A stretch of DNA of 64,000 nucleotides from Longimicrobiaceae bacterium (lineage in GTDB: Bacteria > Gemmatimonadota > Gemmatimonadetes > Longimicrobiales > Longimicrobiaceae). The stretch covers positions 36,321 through 100,320 of the forward strand of contig JASLAX010000021.1 of the NCBI GenBank assembly GCA_030146875.1, written 5' to 3'. The notes below the pieces were generated by a model. That model ran no database searches. It had not been told where the DNA came from and was given only the letters and a program-made list of their open reading frames with translations. Shown in pieces: positions 16,134 to 24,337 of this stretch (position 1 is its first letter; every line of letters begins with the position of its first letter). Position numbers and translations under genes: made by a program.

Positions 16134-18106
16134 CGATCCGCACCCCGGCCCGAGTCCCCGACGCACGCCTCCTGGCGGGAGGCGCGGCCGCCGTCTACCT
16201 GGCCGCCCTGCTGGCGAGGCCGGCGCTCCCGGCGTGGGGGCTGCCCGCGGCCGCCGTCCTCCTCCTCATCCCCTCCGTCCTGCTGCTGAGGGCCAGGCGG
16301 GACGCCGCGGGGGCCGCCTCCCTCTGGTTCCCGCTCCACCTGGGCATCGCGGCCACCGGCGGCCTGGAGTCCCCGCTCGTCCCCGTCGCCGCCGGCTGGG
16401 CCTTCCTCCTCGGCCGCGCCGACCCTCGCCGCGCGCCCGCGGGCTGGGCGGTCGCGCTCGCCCTCCTCACAGGAGAGCAGTGGCTGCGCGGCCCGGCGCC
16501 CGGGGCGGTGCCGCTCCTCCGCGCGGCCCTCGCCATCGCCGCCGGCGCCGGGGCGTGGTGGTGGGAGGCGCGCCGCTCCCCCCGCTCGCCGGAGACGGGG
16601 GAGCCCGCCGTGGCCCGCGCGGCGGCCGCGGCCGAGGATCCCGAGGCGGCGGAGGTGGTGGTCGCGCGGATGATGGAGCTGGTGCGGCGCGCGACCGACG
16701 CGCACGAGGCGGCGCTCTGGCGGATGGACGCGTCCGGGCGCACGGCGACCCTGCTGGAGCTGGCCGCGCACCCGGCGGAGCCCGCGCCGCCCGCCGTGGT
16801 GGACCTGGAGGGCCATCCCTTCGGGTGGGCGATCCTGGAGCGCGTGCACGTCCACCTGCAGCGGGGGCGCCGCGTGCTGCCGTCGATGTGGGCGGAGGAG
16901 ATGCTGCTCGTCCCCGTCGACCTGCCGGACGGGGTGCTGGCGCTCGCCTACTCCGGCGGGGTCCCGCCGGGCGCGGAGCCGGTGGCGCTGGAGGCCGGGA
17001 AGCACCTGGGGACGCTCTGGAAGCTGCTGGCGATCCGCGAGGACGCGGAGCGGGCCGAGGCGCGCGTGCAGGCGCTGTACGACGCGGTGCGCACGCTGCC
17101 GGCCGAGATGGAGCTGGACCGCTTCGCGGCCAAGCTGGCGGAGACGGTGCGGAAGGGGACGGGCGCCGGGGGCGCCGCCGTGGCGCTGGCGCCGGGGGAG
17201 CACGGCCGCGGGCGGATCCTGGCCGTGGCGGCGGAGTCGGAGGAGGAGGCGCCCGCGCTGGGGCCCTCGTTCAGCGACGGGGACTCCCGCGTCGCCCTCG
17301 CCCTGAAGCACGGGGTGACGCTGGCGTACGTGGACCTGCGGCGGGAGAAGGAGCGCCTTCCCCTCTGCACCCCGGGGGAGCAGTGGCCGGTCTCCCCGCG
17401 CTCGGCCGCGGTGCTCCCGCTCACCGCGGAGGGACGGGCGGTGGGGGCCGTGGTGGTCTGGCACTCGGAGCCGGGGCGCTTCGGCGAGCCCGAGATGGAC
17501 CTGCTGCGCCTGCTCGCCAGCGCCGCGCCGCTGCCCATGCGCAGCGCCTCGCGCCTGGACGCCCTGGACCGACGCGCATCCACCGACTCGCTCACCGGCC
17601 TGCCCAACCGCCGCGCCTTCGAGGGGCGCCTGGCGACCGCCACGGGGTACTTCGACCGCTACGCGCGGCCGTTCGCGCTGGTGATGCTGGACGTGGACCA
17701 CTTCAAGCAGTTCAACGACACCTGGGGCCACGACGCGGGCGACCGCGTGCTGCGCCACGTGGCGGAGACCATGCGATCCACCGTGCGCGAGGTGGACGTG
17801 GCGGCGCGCCTGGGCGGCGAGGAGTTCGTGGTCCTGCTGCCGGAGACGGGGCTGCGCGCGGGGATCGACGCCGCGGAGCGCATCCGCCGCGCGATCGAGG
17901 GGAAGCCGGTGATCTGGGAGGGGCGCCCCCTCTCCGTCACCCTGTCGGCGGGGGTGGCGGCGTGCCCGGACTGCGTCGCCACGCCGGGCGAGGTGCTGGC
18001 GCTGGCGGACGCGGCGCTCTACCGCTCCAAGGGCGCGGGCCGCAACCGGGTCACCGCGGCCCCGCGGACGGGGACGGCGACGGGGGAGGGGGACGGGACG
18101 GGGTGA
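16130..18106 (+). CDS. Membrane diguanylate cyclase (TM-GAF-like-GGDEF)
   Basis: About 658 residues. The N-terminal 120 residues hold several hydrophobic segments (for example LLAGGAAAVYLAALLA). GAF-like sensory regions follow, then a GGDEF domain over roughly the last 170 residues with DSLTGLPNRRAFEGRL, the catalytic GGEEF and an upstream RxxD (REVD) inhibitory site five residues before it. It should make c-di-GMP with product feedback. The start is uncertain: CTG at 16130 gives a 4-bp overlap with larB, while a GTG at 16043 would overlap larB by 90 bp. Confidence 0.85.
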   Translation: MTIRTPARVPDARLLAGGAAAVYLAALLARPALPAWGLPAAAVLLLIPSVLLLRARRDAAGAASLWFPLHLGIAATGGLESPLVPVAAGWAFLLGRADPRRAPAGWAVALALLTGEQWLRGPAPGAVPLLRAALAIAAGAGAWWWEARRSPRSPETGEPAVARAAAAAEDPEAAEVVVARMMELVRRATDAHEAALWRMDASGRTATLLELAAHPAEPAPPAVVDLEGHPFGWAILERVHVHLQRGRRVLPSMWAEEMLLVPVDLPDGVLALAYSGGVPPGAEPVALEAGKHLGTLWKLLAIREDAERAEARVQALYDAVRTLPAEMELDRFAAKLAETVRKGTGAGGAAVALAPGEHGRGRILAVAAESEEEAPALGPSFSDGDSRVALALKHGVTLAYVDLRREKERLPLCTPGEQWPVSPRSAAVLPLTAEGRAVGAVVVWHSEPGRFGEPEMDLLRLLASAAPLPMRSASRLDALDRRASTDSLTGLPNRRAFEGRLATATGYFDRYARPFALVMLDVDHFKQFNDTWGHDAGDRVLRHVAETMRSTVREVDVAARLGGEEFVVLLPETGLRAGIDAAERIRRAIEGKPVIWEGRPLSVTLSAGVAACPDCVATPGEVLALADAALYRSKGAGRNRVTAAPRTGTATGEGDGTG

Positions 18107-18158
18107 GGGGGCGAACGGAGGAGATCCGCGTCGCCTAACTCGTTGTGGTACAAGGGGA

Positions 18159-18187
18159 TTGACTGCGGGGGCCGGGGGCTGTATATT
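18159..18187 (+). promoter_or_regulatory. ssrA promoter
   Basis: TTGACT at 18159-18164, a 17-nt spacer and TATATT at 18182-18187, about 30 bp before the mature tmRNA 5' end. This is one of the strongest promoter matches in the window. Confidence 0.85.
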
Positions 18188-18217
18188 CAGCACGTGGGAA
18201 TTGACAATCAGGGTACT

Positions 18218-18588
18218 GGGGGCGACAGGTTTCGACTGGTGTGGTGAAAGCGTAGCAGCGTGCCGAGGTGCTCAGAGTTACTCGTTAAACCTCTGGGAAA
18301 ACATTACCTGCGAACGATAACTTCGCCCTGGCTGCGTAAGTAGAGTCCCTTCGGGGAATCCTTACCTCCCGTCCGTTGGTCAGACCCGCCTGAGCCGGGT
18401 CAACGGGCGTCGCAAACTCAGGCTGGCTTGCCCGAATGCCGTGATAGGGTGAGCGAGAAGTTCATGGCTGGTCCGGGATGGGCGGTCCGCAGGCCGTTGA
18501 CCGGGCGAGGAGAAAGAACTGCGGGATACGCACGTAGACGCTGCGATGGAATCATGTCAGGACGGGAGTTCGAATCTCCCCGCCTCCA
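18218..18588 (+). ncRNA. ssrA: Transfer-messenger RNA (tmRNA)
   Basis: One-piece tmRNA of about 371 nt that rescues stalled ribosomes. The 5' end GGGGGCG (18218-18224) pairs with CGCCTCC (18581-18587) to form the acceptor stem. The T-arm GGGAGTTCGAATCTCCC precedes it. The tag reading frame at 18310-18339 encodes ANDNFALAA followed by TAA, close to the E. coli ANDENYALAA tag. CCA is not encoded after the discriminator A, so it must be added post-transcriptionally. Confidence 0.97.
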
Positions 18589-18597
18589 CTGAAGCAC

Positions 18598-18640
18598 CGA
18601 AAAGCCGGCCAGGGACTCGTTCCCGGGCCGGCTTTTCGCA
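18598..18640 (+). terminator. ssrA intrinsic terminator
   Basis: CGAAAAGCCGGCC (18598-18610) pairs perfectly with GGCCGGCTTTTCG (18626-18638), a 13-bp stem with the T-run inside its 3' arm. Confidence 0.9.
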
Positions 18641-18696
18641 TTCGTGCATCTGTCGGCTGGTTTTCCGCTGGCTCCGTCGCGCGCGGCGCGAAGCGG

Positions 18697-18970
18697 TTTT
18701 TCACGCGGAGACGCGGAGGACGGGGAGACGCGGAGAACTGCGAGGGGGTTCGCGAGGGCCGGCGCGTGCTTCCGAGGACCAAGGAAAAGAAGGAGGTTGA
18801 AGAGTTAGGGGAGTTTTGGGACGGCACCGGGGCCAGATTGGGGCACATCCCAAGAACCCCCTGAACTCCTCCTTCTTCCATAGCCGCGGCTCGCGACGGG
18901 AGGGTGGCCGGCGACGGAACCCCTCCGCGTCTCTCTTTTCGTTTCTCAGCGTCTCCGGCGTGAAAAAAGC
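18697..18970. repeat. Inverted pair of GCGGAG-type dispersed repeats
   Basis: TTTTTCACGCGGAGACGCGG at 18697 onward and its diverged inverse (CTCCGCGTCTC ... CGTCTCCGGCGTGAAAAAAG, 18922-18969) flank about 180 bp. The inside holds AAGGAGGTTGAAGAG and CCCTGAACTCCT, modules also found in the similar structure at 34.6-34.9 kb. No supportable gene lies within it. The 18641-19041 gap is otherwise empty. Confidence 0.75.
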
Positions 18971-19041
18971 GGTTGAGGGGAATGCGCGGATGCAGGCTCG
19001 TCGGCGGTTTGGGGATCGCACGGATACGAAAGGGGAGATCG

Positions 19042-19572
19042 ATGGAGACGCCGGTCGTGGACGCGCGGATCCGCGTGGTGCAGGGGGACATCACGAAGCT
19101 GGAGGTGGACGGGATCGTGAACGCGGCGAACGAGTCGCTGCTGGGCGGGGGCGGGGTGGACGGGGCGATCCACCGGGCGGCGGGGCCGGGGCTTCTGGAG
19201 GAGTGCCGGTCGATCGGCGGGTGCCCCACGGGCGAGGCGCGCGTCACGCGCGGGTACCTTCTGCCCGCGCGATGGGTGATCCATACCGTCGGCCCCGTAT
19301 GGCGCGGCGGCGGGGAGGGGGAGGACGAGCTGCTGGCCTCGGCGTGGCGCAGCTCGCTGCGCGCGGCGGAGATGCGAGGGATGCGCTCGGTGGCCTTCCC
19401 GGCCGTCTCCACGGGGGTGTACGGCTTTCCGGCGGAGCGGGCGGCGGTCATCGCGGTGCGCGAGACGCGGGCTTTCCTGGCCCGGCATGACCTGCCGGAG
19501 ACGGTGTGGCTGGTGGCGTTCTCGGACGCCGCGCGCACGTCGTACTTGACGGCGATGGGAGGGGCGCAGTAA
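19042..19572 (+). CDS. Macrodomain protein (O-acetyl-ADP-ribose deacetylase-like)
   Basis: A single 176-residue macrodomain. ADP-ribose-binding loops are visible: QGDITKLEVDGIVNAAN, ESLLGGGGVDGAIHRAAG, then CPTGEARVTRGYLLPARWVIHT and AFPAVSTGVYGFP. These match YmdB/TM0508-type deacetylases that hydrolyse O-acetyl-ADP-ribose or remove ADP-ribose from proteins. ATG 19042 follows GGGGAGA. It stands alone between a repeat region and an unknown gene, so no pathway can be read from context. Confidence 0.9.
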   Translation: METPVVDARIRVVQGDITKLEVDGIVNAANESLLGGGGVDGAIHRAAGPGLLEECRSIGGCPTGEARVTRGYLLPARWVIHTVGPVWRGGGEGEDELLASAWRSSLRAAEMRGMRSVAFPAVSTGVYGFPAERAAVIAVRETRAFLARHDLPETVWLVAFSDAARTSYLTAMGGAQ

Positions 19573-19673
19573 ATAATGCACTGCAACCCCGAACCATTGC
19601 ACCGACCGTCCCCCCACCCCCGCCACCAAGCCGCGGCGCCGTGTCCCCACGCGCGCCGGTCCGGAGGAGACCC

Positions 19674-20255
19674 ATGGAAGACCTCAAGCAGGTCAAAGAG
19701 CTGCTCGACGAGATCAATGCCGCCATCTCCAGCTATGACCCGGTCCTGAAGGAGAAGGCCCGCGACATCCTGCTGGAGCGGGCCTTCCCCCGCGGCACCG
19801 GCCGCGCCTCCGCCGCCCCGCGCGCGTCGGCGGACGGCACGGACGGCGAGGCTCCCACCCCGCGGCGGCGCGGCCCCGGCCGCCGTCCCGCCGGCACCGC
19901 GACCCGCGCCCGGCGCGGCGGCGGATCCATCGCGGACCTGGTGGAGCGCTGGACCCCCGACACCATGGCCGAGCGCGCGCTGCTGGGCGCCTTCGCGCTC
20001 GCCAAGGGGAAGCCCGACCGCACGGTGACCTCGCAGGCCATCAACGCCGAGCTGAAGCGCAACGGGCTGCCCGTGCCCAACATCACCCGGGCCATCGAGT
20101 CCAACCTGCGCGCCAAGCCCCCGCTGATGGTGCAGAAGAAGAAGATGGGCACCACCCGGCAGGCCCGGAAGCAGTACGCCATCACCGCCGAGGGCGTGGC
20201 CCACGTGCAGGGGCGCCTGGACGGCGGCGACGCCGCGGGGGGCGACGAGGAGTAG
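19674..20255 (+). CDS. Unknown protein with a winged-helix-like C-terminus
   Basis: 193 residues, not recognised. Residues 1-35 form an acidic helix (LKQVKELLDEINAAISSYD). Residues 40-85 are a low-complexity Ala/Arg/Pro/Gly basic linker (RRRGPGRRPAG). The C-terminal 110 residues (from SIADLVERWTP) look like a small helical DNA-binding fold ending in a QYAITAEGVAHVQGRL wing-and-helix pattern. The strong GGAGGAGA at 19662-19669 fixes the start. A basic linker plus wHTH-like tail suggests a nucleoid-associated or regulatory protein, as inference only. Confidence 0.6.
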   Translation: MEDLKQVKELLDEINAAISSYDPVLKEKARDILLERAFPRGTGRASAAPRASADGTDGEAPTPRRRGPGRRPAGTATRARRGGGSIADLVERWTPDTMAERALLGAFALAKGKPDRTVTSQAINAELKRNGLPVPNITRAIESNLRAKPPLMVQKKKMGTTRQARKQYAITAEGVAHVQGRLDGGDAAGGDEE

Positions 20256-20279
20256 CCTCGCACCCGCCGGGACGGTACC

Positions 20280-20307
20280 GGAGGGCCCCGCCGCGGCGGG
20301 GCCCTCC
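20280..20307 (+). terminator. Hairpin terminator after the unknown gene
   Basis: GGAGGGCCCCGCC (20280-20292) pairs with GGCGGGGCCCTCC (20295-20307), a 13-bp stem with a minimal loop. No clear T-run follows. Confidence 0.75.
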
Positions 20308-20459
20308 GCATTCGCGCCCCGGTGCGGATCGCATCCCGCCGTCGCGCCCGCGACGAGAGGCGCGAGGTCGCCCGGGGAGTGGCGCGGGAGGCGCCGGTTT
20401 TGCATCCGCACGGCCGATCATCGGAGGCACCGGACCAGCCGCCGCACGCCGGAGAGACC

Positions 20460-20840
20460 ATGCCGCCCAGGCGCATCCTGGTGGTGGACGACGAGGACGA
20501 CATCCGCGAGGTCGCGCAGCTCTCGCTGGAGATGGTGGGAGGGTGGGAGGTGCTCACCGCGTCGTCCGGCGCGGAGGGGATCCGGCGCGCGGCGGCGGAG
20601 CGCCCCGACGCCATCCTGCTGGACGTGATGATGCCCGAGATGGACGGCCCCACCACCTTCCGCGCCCTGCGCGACGACCCGTCCACGCAGTGCATCCCCG
20701 TGATCCTGCTCACCGCCAAGGTGCAGGCGTCCGACCGCCGCGCATTCGACGGGCTGGGCGTGGCCGGGGTGCTCTCCAAGCCCTTCGATCCAATGCTCCT
20801 CTCCGCGCAGGTCTCGGAGACGCTGGGCTGGCCGGTGTGA
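20460..20840 (+). CDS. Single-domain response regulator (receiver only)
   Basis: 126 residues, one CheY-like receiver. The acidic pocket is in ILVVDDEDDIREVA, the phospho-acceptor in AILLDVMMPEMDG, and the conserved Thr/Lys in LLTAKVQ and VLSKPFD. There is no output domain, so it must act through protein contact. It opens the putative c-di-GMP/exopolysaccharide locus; the hybrid regulator with an HPt domain lies 28 bp downstream and is a plausible phosphorelay partner. No histidine kinase is encoded nearby. Confidence 0.88.
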   Translation: MPPRRILVVDDEDDIREVAQLSLEMVGGWEVLTASSGAEGIRRAAAERPDAILLDVMMPEMDGPTTFRALRDDPSTQCIPVILLTAKVQASDRRAFDGLGVAGVLSKPFDPMLLSAQVSETLGWPV

Positions 20841-20868
20841 CGCCCCGCCCCTGCCGGCGCGGAGCGCC

Positions 20869-23271
20869 ATGGCGGAGGTGATCCCCCGGGTGCTGGCGGC
20901 GGGGCTCCCGGACGCGGTGTCGGCGTGGCTCGCGCGGCGCCTTCCCGGCGCGTCCGTGCAGGTGGTGGAGCCCGGCCGCCTGGCCGCCGAGCTGGCGGCC
21001 GGCGGGTGGAGCCTGCTGGTGGCGGACGACGCGGCGGCCGGCGGGAGCGCGCGAGACGCCCTCTCCCGCGCCCCCGAGCGGCCCCCGGTCCTGCTGCTGA
21101 TGGACCGCGCCGCCGCCCGGGACCTGACGTCGGAGGAGCTCGCGCGGCTCGGCATCTCCCGTCTCTTCTTCCACCCGCTCGACCGCGAGGAGCTGGTCCG
21201 CGTGGCCGCCGCCGCCCTCGGGCACGCCGGGAGCCCCGCGTCCGCGCCGCAGCCCGCCGCGCCAGCCCGGGTGGCCAGCGCCGTGGCGGGGGTGTGGGAG
21301 CGCTTCCGGGGCGCCGTGCTGCGCCGGGTGGACGCCGTCGACGCGGCGGCGCTGGGGCTGCTGGAGGGGAGCCTGGACGAGGAGGGCCGCCGCAACGCGG
21401 AGCGCGAGGCGCACAAGCTGGCCGGCTCCGTGGGCACCTTCGGGTTCGCGGAGGGGTCGCGCCTGGCGCGCGAGGCGGAGATGATGCTGCAGGGCTCCGC
21501 CACGCTGGGGCAGACGGAGGCGCTGCGCCTGAGCGAGCTGGCGGTGGCGCTGCGCCGCGAGCTGAGCGGGTCGCCGGCCTCGCCGCCGCCCGTGCCGGAG
21601 CACCGGGAGGGCGCCGCCACCCTGCTGGTGGTGGACGACGACCCCGAGCTGGCGGAACGCATCGCCATGGAGGCCTCCGGCCGGGGGCTGCGCCCCTCCA
21701 TCGCGCGCGGCCCGGCGGAGGCCCGCGCGCGCCTGGCGGAGGGGCCGGTGGACGCCGTCCTCCTCGACCTCTCGTTCGACGGCGGGGGGGAGGACGGGCT
21801 GAAGCTGCTGGGCGAGCTGGCCGAGCGCGACCCTCCCGTGCCGGTGGTGGTGCTGACCGCGCGGGGCGGCTTCGCCGACCGCGTCTCCGTGGCGCGCCTG
21901 GGCGGGCGCGTCTTCCTGCAGAAGCCGGTGCCGCCGGCGGGGATCCTGGACGCGGTGGAGCGCGTGCTGCGCCCCGCCGCCCACGCCGGCACGTCCGTCC
22001 TGGCGGTGGACGACGACCCCGCCATCCTGGAGGCGGTGGCGGCGCTCCTGGGGGCGGACGGCGCCGTGGTCCACCCCCTGGGGGACCCGCTGCGCTTCTG
22101 GGAGGCGCTGGAGACGGCCTCGCCCGACCTGGTGATGCTGGACGTGGACATGCCGCACCTGACCGGCATCGAGCTCTGCCGCGTGGTGCGCAACGACCCC
22201 CGCTGGAGCTCGCTCCCCATCATCTTCCTGACCGCGCGGACGGACGCGGAGACGGTGGAGCGCATCTTCGCCTCGGGGGCGGACGACTACGTGGCCAAGC
22301 CCATCGTGGGCCCCGAGCTGCTGACGCGCGTGCGCAACCGCCTGGAGCGCGTGCGCCTGCACCGGTCGCTGGCGGACACCGACCCGCTGACCGGCGTGGC
22401 CAACCGGCGGCGCTCCGAGGACGTGATCGTCCAGTTCCTCCGCCTCGCGAAGCGGCGGCAGGAGCCGTTCTCCTTCGCGGTGATCGACCTGGACCACTTC
22501 AAGGCCGTCAACGACCGCTGGGGCCACGGCACGGGCGACGAGGTGCTGCGGGCCGTCGCCAAGCTGCTGGTGAAGACCTTCCGCGCCGAAGACGTGGTCG
22601 CGCGCTGGGGCGGGGAAGAGTTCGTCGTCGGCATGTTCGGGACGGAGAAGGACGACGGCGCGGCCCGGCTGGAGCACGTTCTGGAGATGCTGCGCTCGTC
22701 GGCGCTCCCCGGTCCCCGCGGCGAGCTCATCTCCGTGGGCTTCAGCGGAGGCGTGGCCGAGTACCCCGGGGACGGCGCGGACCTGCAGGCGCTCTACCGC
22801 GCCGCGGACGACGCCCTCTACCTGGCCAAGGAGGAGGGCCGCGGCCGGATCCTTCCCGCCGGGTGGACGCCGGACGCGCCCGGGCGCTCTCGCGGCGTGG
22901 ACGTGCTGGTGGTGGACGACGACGAGGCGCTCGCGCGCCTGCTGCTGCACGCGCTGGAGACGCGCGGGTGGCGCACGGAGTGGATCGCGGACGGGCAGGA
23001 GGCGGTGGACGCGCTGACGGGCGCCCGCCCCGCCGTGCGCGCCCGCGTGGTGCTGCTGGACGTGGACCTTCCCGGGCTGGACGGCCTGGGCGTGCTCCGC
23101 GCCCTGGGCAGGGAGCGGGTGCTGGACCGGACGCGGGTGGTGATGCTCACGGTGCGCACGGTGGAGGCGGAGGTGGTGCGCGCCCTGGAGCAGGGCGCGT
23201 TCGACCACGTGGCCAAGCCCGTCAGCCTGCCCGTCCTTCTCCAGCGCGTCCGCCGCGCGCTGCGGAGCTGA
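20869..23271 (+). CDS. Multi-receiver HPt/GGDEF hybrid signalling protein
   Basis: 800 residues with the order: degenerate receiver (about 1-120), HPt (about 145-245, phospho-His182 in AHKLAGSVGTFGF), receiver (about 250-370), receiver (about 377-495, Asp425 in VMLDVDMPHLTG), GGDEF (about 500-665) and a terminal receiver (about 675-800, VLLDVDLPGLDG). The GGDEF domain keeps GGEEF and an RxxD (RAED) inhibitory site, so it should be an active diguanylate cyclase controlled by phosphorelay. It precedes HEAT, GT2 and YaiO-like genes, the likely output. Confidence 0.88.
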   Translation: MAEVIPRVLAAGLPDAVSAWLARRLPGASVQVVEPGRLAAELAAGGWSLLVADDAAAGGSARDALSRAPERPPVLLLMDRAAARDLTSEELARLGISRLFFHPLDREELVRVAAAALGHAGSPASAPQPAAPARVASAVAGVWERFRGAVLRRVDAVDAAALGLLEGSLDEEGRRNAEREAHKLAGSVGTFGFAEGSRLAREAEMMLQGSATLGQTEALRLSELAVALRRELSGSPASPPPVPEHREGAATLLVVDDDPELAERIAMEASGRGLRPSIARGPAEARARLAEGPVDAVLLDLSFDGGGEDGLKLLGELAERDPPVPVVVLTARGGFADRVSVARLGGRVFLQKPVPPAGILDAVERVLRPAAHAGTSVLAVDDDPAILEAVAALLGADGAVVHPLGDPLRFWEALETASPDLVMLDVDMPHLTGIELCRVVRNDPRWSSLPIIFLTARTDAETVERIFASGADDYVAKPIVGPELLTRVRNRLERVRLHRSLADTDPLTGVANRRRSEDVIVQFLRLAKRRQEPFSFAVIDLDHFKAVNDRWGHGTGDEVLRAVAKLLVKTFRAEDVVARWGGEEFVVGMFGTEKDDGAARLEHVLEMLRSSALPGPRGELISVGFSGGVAEYPGDGADLQALYRAADDALYLAKEEGRGRILPAGWTPDAPGRSRGVDVLVVDDDEALARLLLHALETRGWRTEWIADGQEAVDALTGARPAVRARVVLLDVDLPGLDGLGVLRALGRERVLDRTRVVMLTVRTVEAEVVRALEQGAFDHVAKPVSLPVLLQRVRRALRS

Positions 23272-23278
23272 GGGGCCG

Positions 23279-24337
23279 TTGGGGGCGCAGGAGGTGGTGC
23301 GCGAGGCGCTGCTCGTGCTGGGCGCGGCGTTCCTGCTCTGCGTGGGCCTCTTCCTGGGCCACGCCCTCCTCCTCGAGTCGCGCCGCCGCCGGCACGCGCC
23401 GCGGCTGGAGCGGGGGCGGCGCGCGCTGCTGACCGCCGCCCACACGCAGCGGCTGCCGACGGCGGAGATGGCGTTCCTCCAGGACCTCGCCCCCCGCCTG
23501 CAGGTGCGCCTGTTCACCGAGCTGATCCCGTCGCTGGGCGGGAGCGACCGCGCGCGCCTGGGCGCCCTCTCGCGCCAGGTGGGGCTCACGGCCAGGGCGG
23601 AGTCGCTCTGCCGGCGCCGGGAGTGGTGGGACCGCCTGCGCGGCGTGCGCCTGCTGGCCGCCCTGGGCGGCGGGGCCGAGGCGGTGCCGCCGCTGCTGGA
23701 CGACCGCCGGCCGGAGGTGCGCGCCGCGGCGGTGGAGTGGGCGGCGGGGCGCCCGGAGCCCGCCGTCGTCCGGCGCCTGGTCGAGCAGCTCGCGAGGCCG
23801 GCGGGGGAGGTGCGCTTCGTCCTGCCCGACACGCTGCTGCGCATCGGCGCGCCGGCGGTGGAGCCGCTCGCGCGCTTCCTGGAGACGCACTCGGGGGCGG
23901 AGGCCCGCGCGGCGCTGGACGTGGCCGCCGGGCTTCCCGACTCGCGCTTCACCGCCGCGGCGCTGCGCCTGTGCCGCGACGCCGACGCGGGGGTGCGGGA
24001 GCGCGCCGCGGACCTGCTGGGGAGCGTGGGCGGCGACCCGGTGGTCGAGGAGCTCACGCGCCTGCTGGGGGACGGGGACGCGGGCGTGCGCGCCTCCGCG
24101 TGCGCCTCGCTGGGCCGCCTGGGGCACTGGCCCGCCGCGGCCGTCATCGTCCGGCTCCTGCGCGACCCCGCCTGGGCGGTGCGGCGGGAGGCGGGCCTCG
24201 CCCTGCGCGCGCTGGGGTCGCCGGGGCGCCTCCTCCTCCGCCGCGCGCTGCAGGACGAGGACGCCTTCGCGGCCGACATGGCGCGCCAGGTGCTGGACCT
24301 GCCCGAGGAGCCCGGGACGGGGGAGTCGCCCGCGTGA
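23279..24337 (+). CDS. Membrane-anchored HEAT-repeat protein
   Basis: 352 residues. One N-terminal membrane helix (LLVLGAAFLLCVGLFLGHALLL) is followed by a cytoplasmic run of HEAT/PBS-lyase-like helical repeats, for example RLLAALGG, RAAAVEWAAGRPEP, VRERAADLLGSVGG, VRASACASLGRLG and VRREAGLALRALG. HEAT solenoids bind proteins. Here, between a GGDEF hybrid and a GT2, it may couple signalling to the polymerase. TTG start 7 bp after the hybrid gene; the stop overlaps the GT2 start. Confidence 0.8.
   Translation: MGAQEVVREALLVLGAAFLLCVGLFLGHALLLESRRRRHAPRLERGRRALLTAAHTQRLPTAEMAFLQDLAPRLQVRLFTELIPSLGGSDRARLGALSRQVGLTARAESLCRRREWWDRLRGVRLLAALGGGAEAVPPLLDDRRPEVRAAAVEWAAGRPEPAVVRRLVEQLARPAGEVRFVLPDTLLRIGAPAVEPLARFLETHSGAEARAALDVAAGLPDSRFTAAALRLCRDADAGVRERAADLLGSVGGDPVVEELTRLLGDGDAGVRASACASLGRLGHWPAAAVIVRLLRDPAWAVRREAGLALRALGSPGRLLLRRALQDEDAFAADMARQVLDLPEEPGTGESPA

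Noticed and set aside
18546..18800. Small frame overlapping the end of ssrA and the repeat.
   Set aside because: It starts inside the tmRNA and runs through the terminator and a repeat; no protein-like features.
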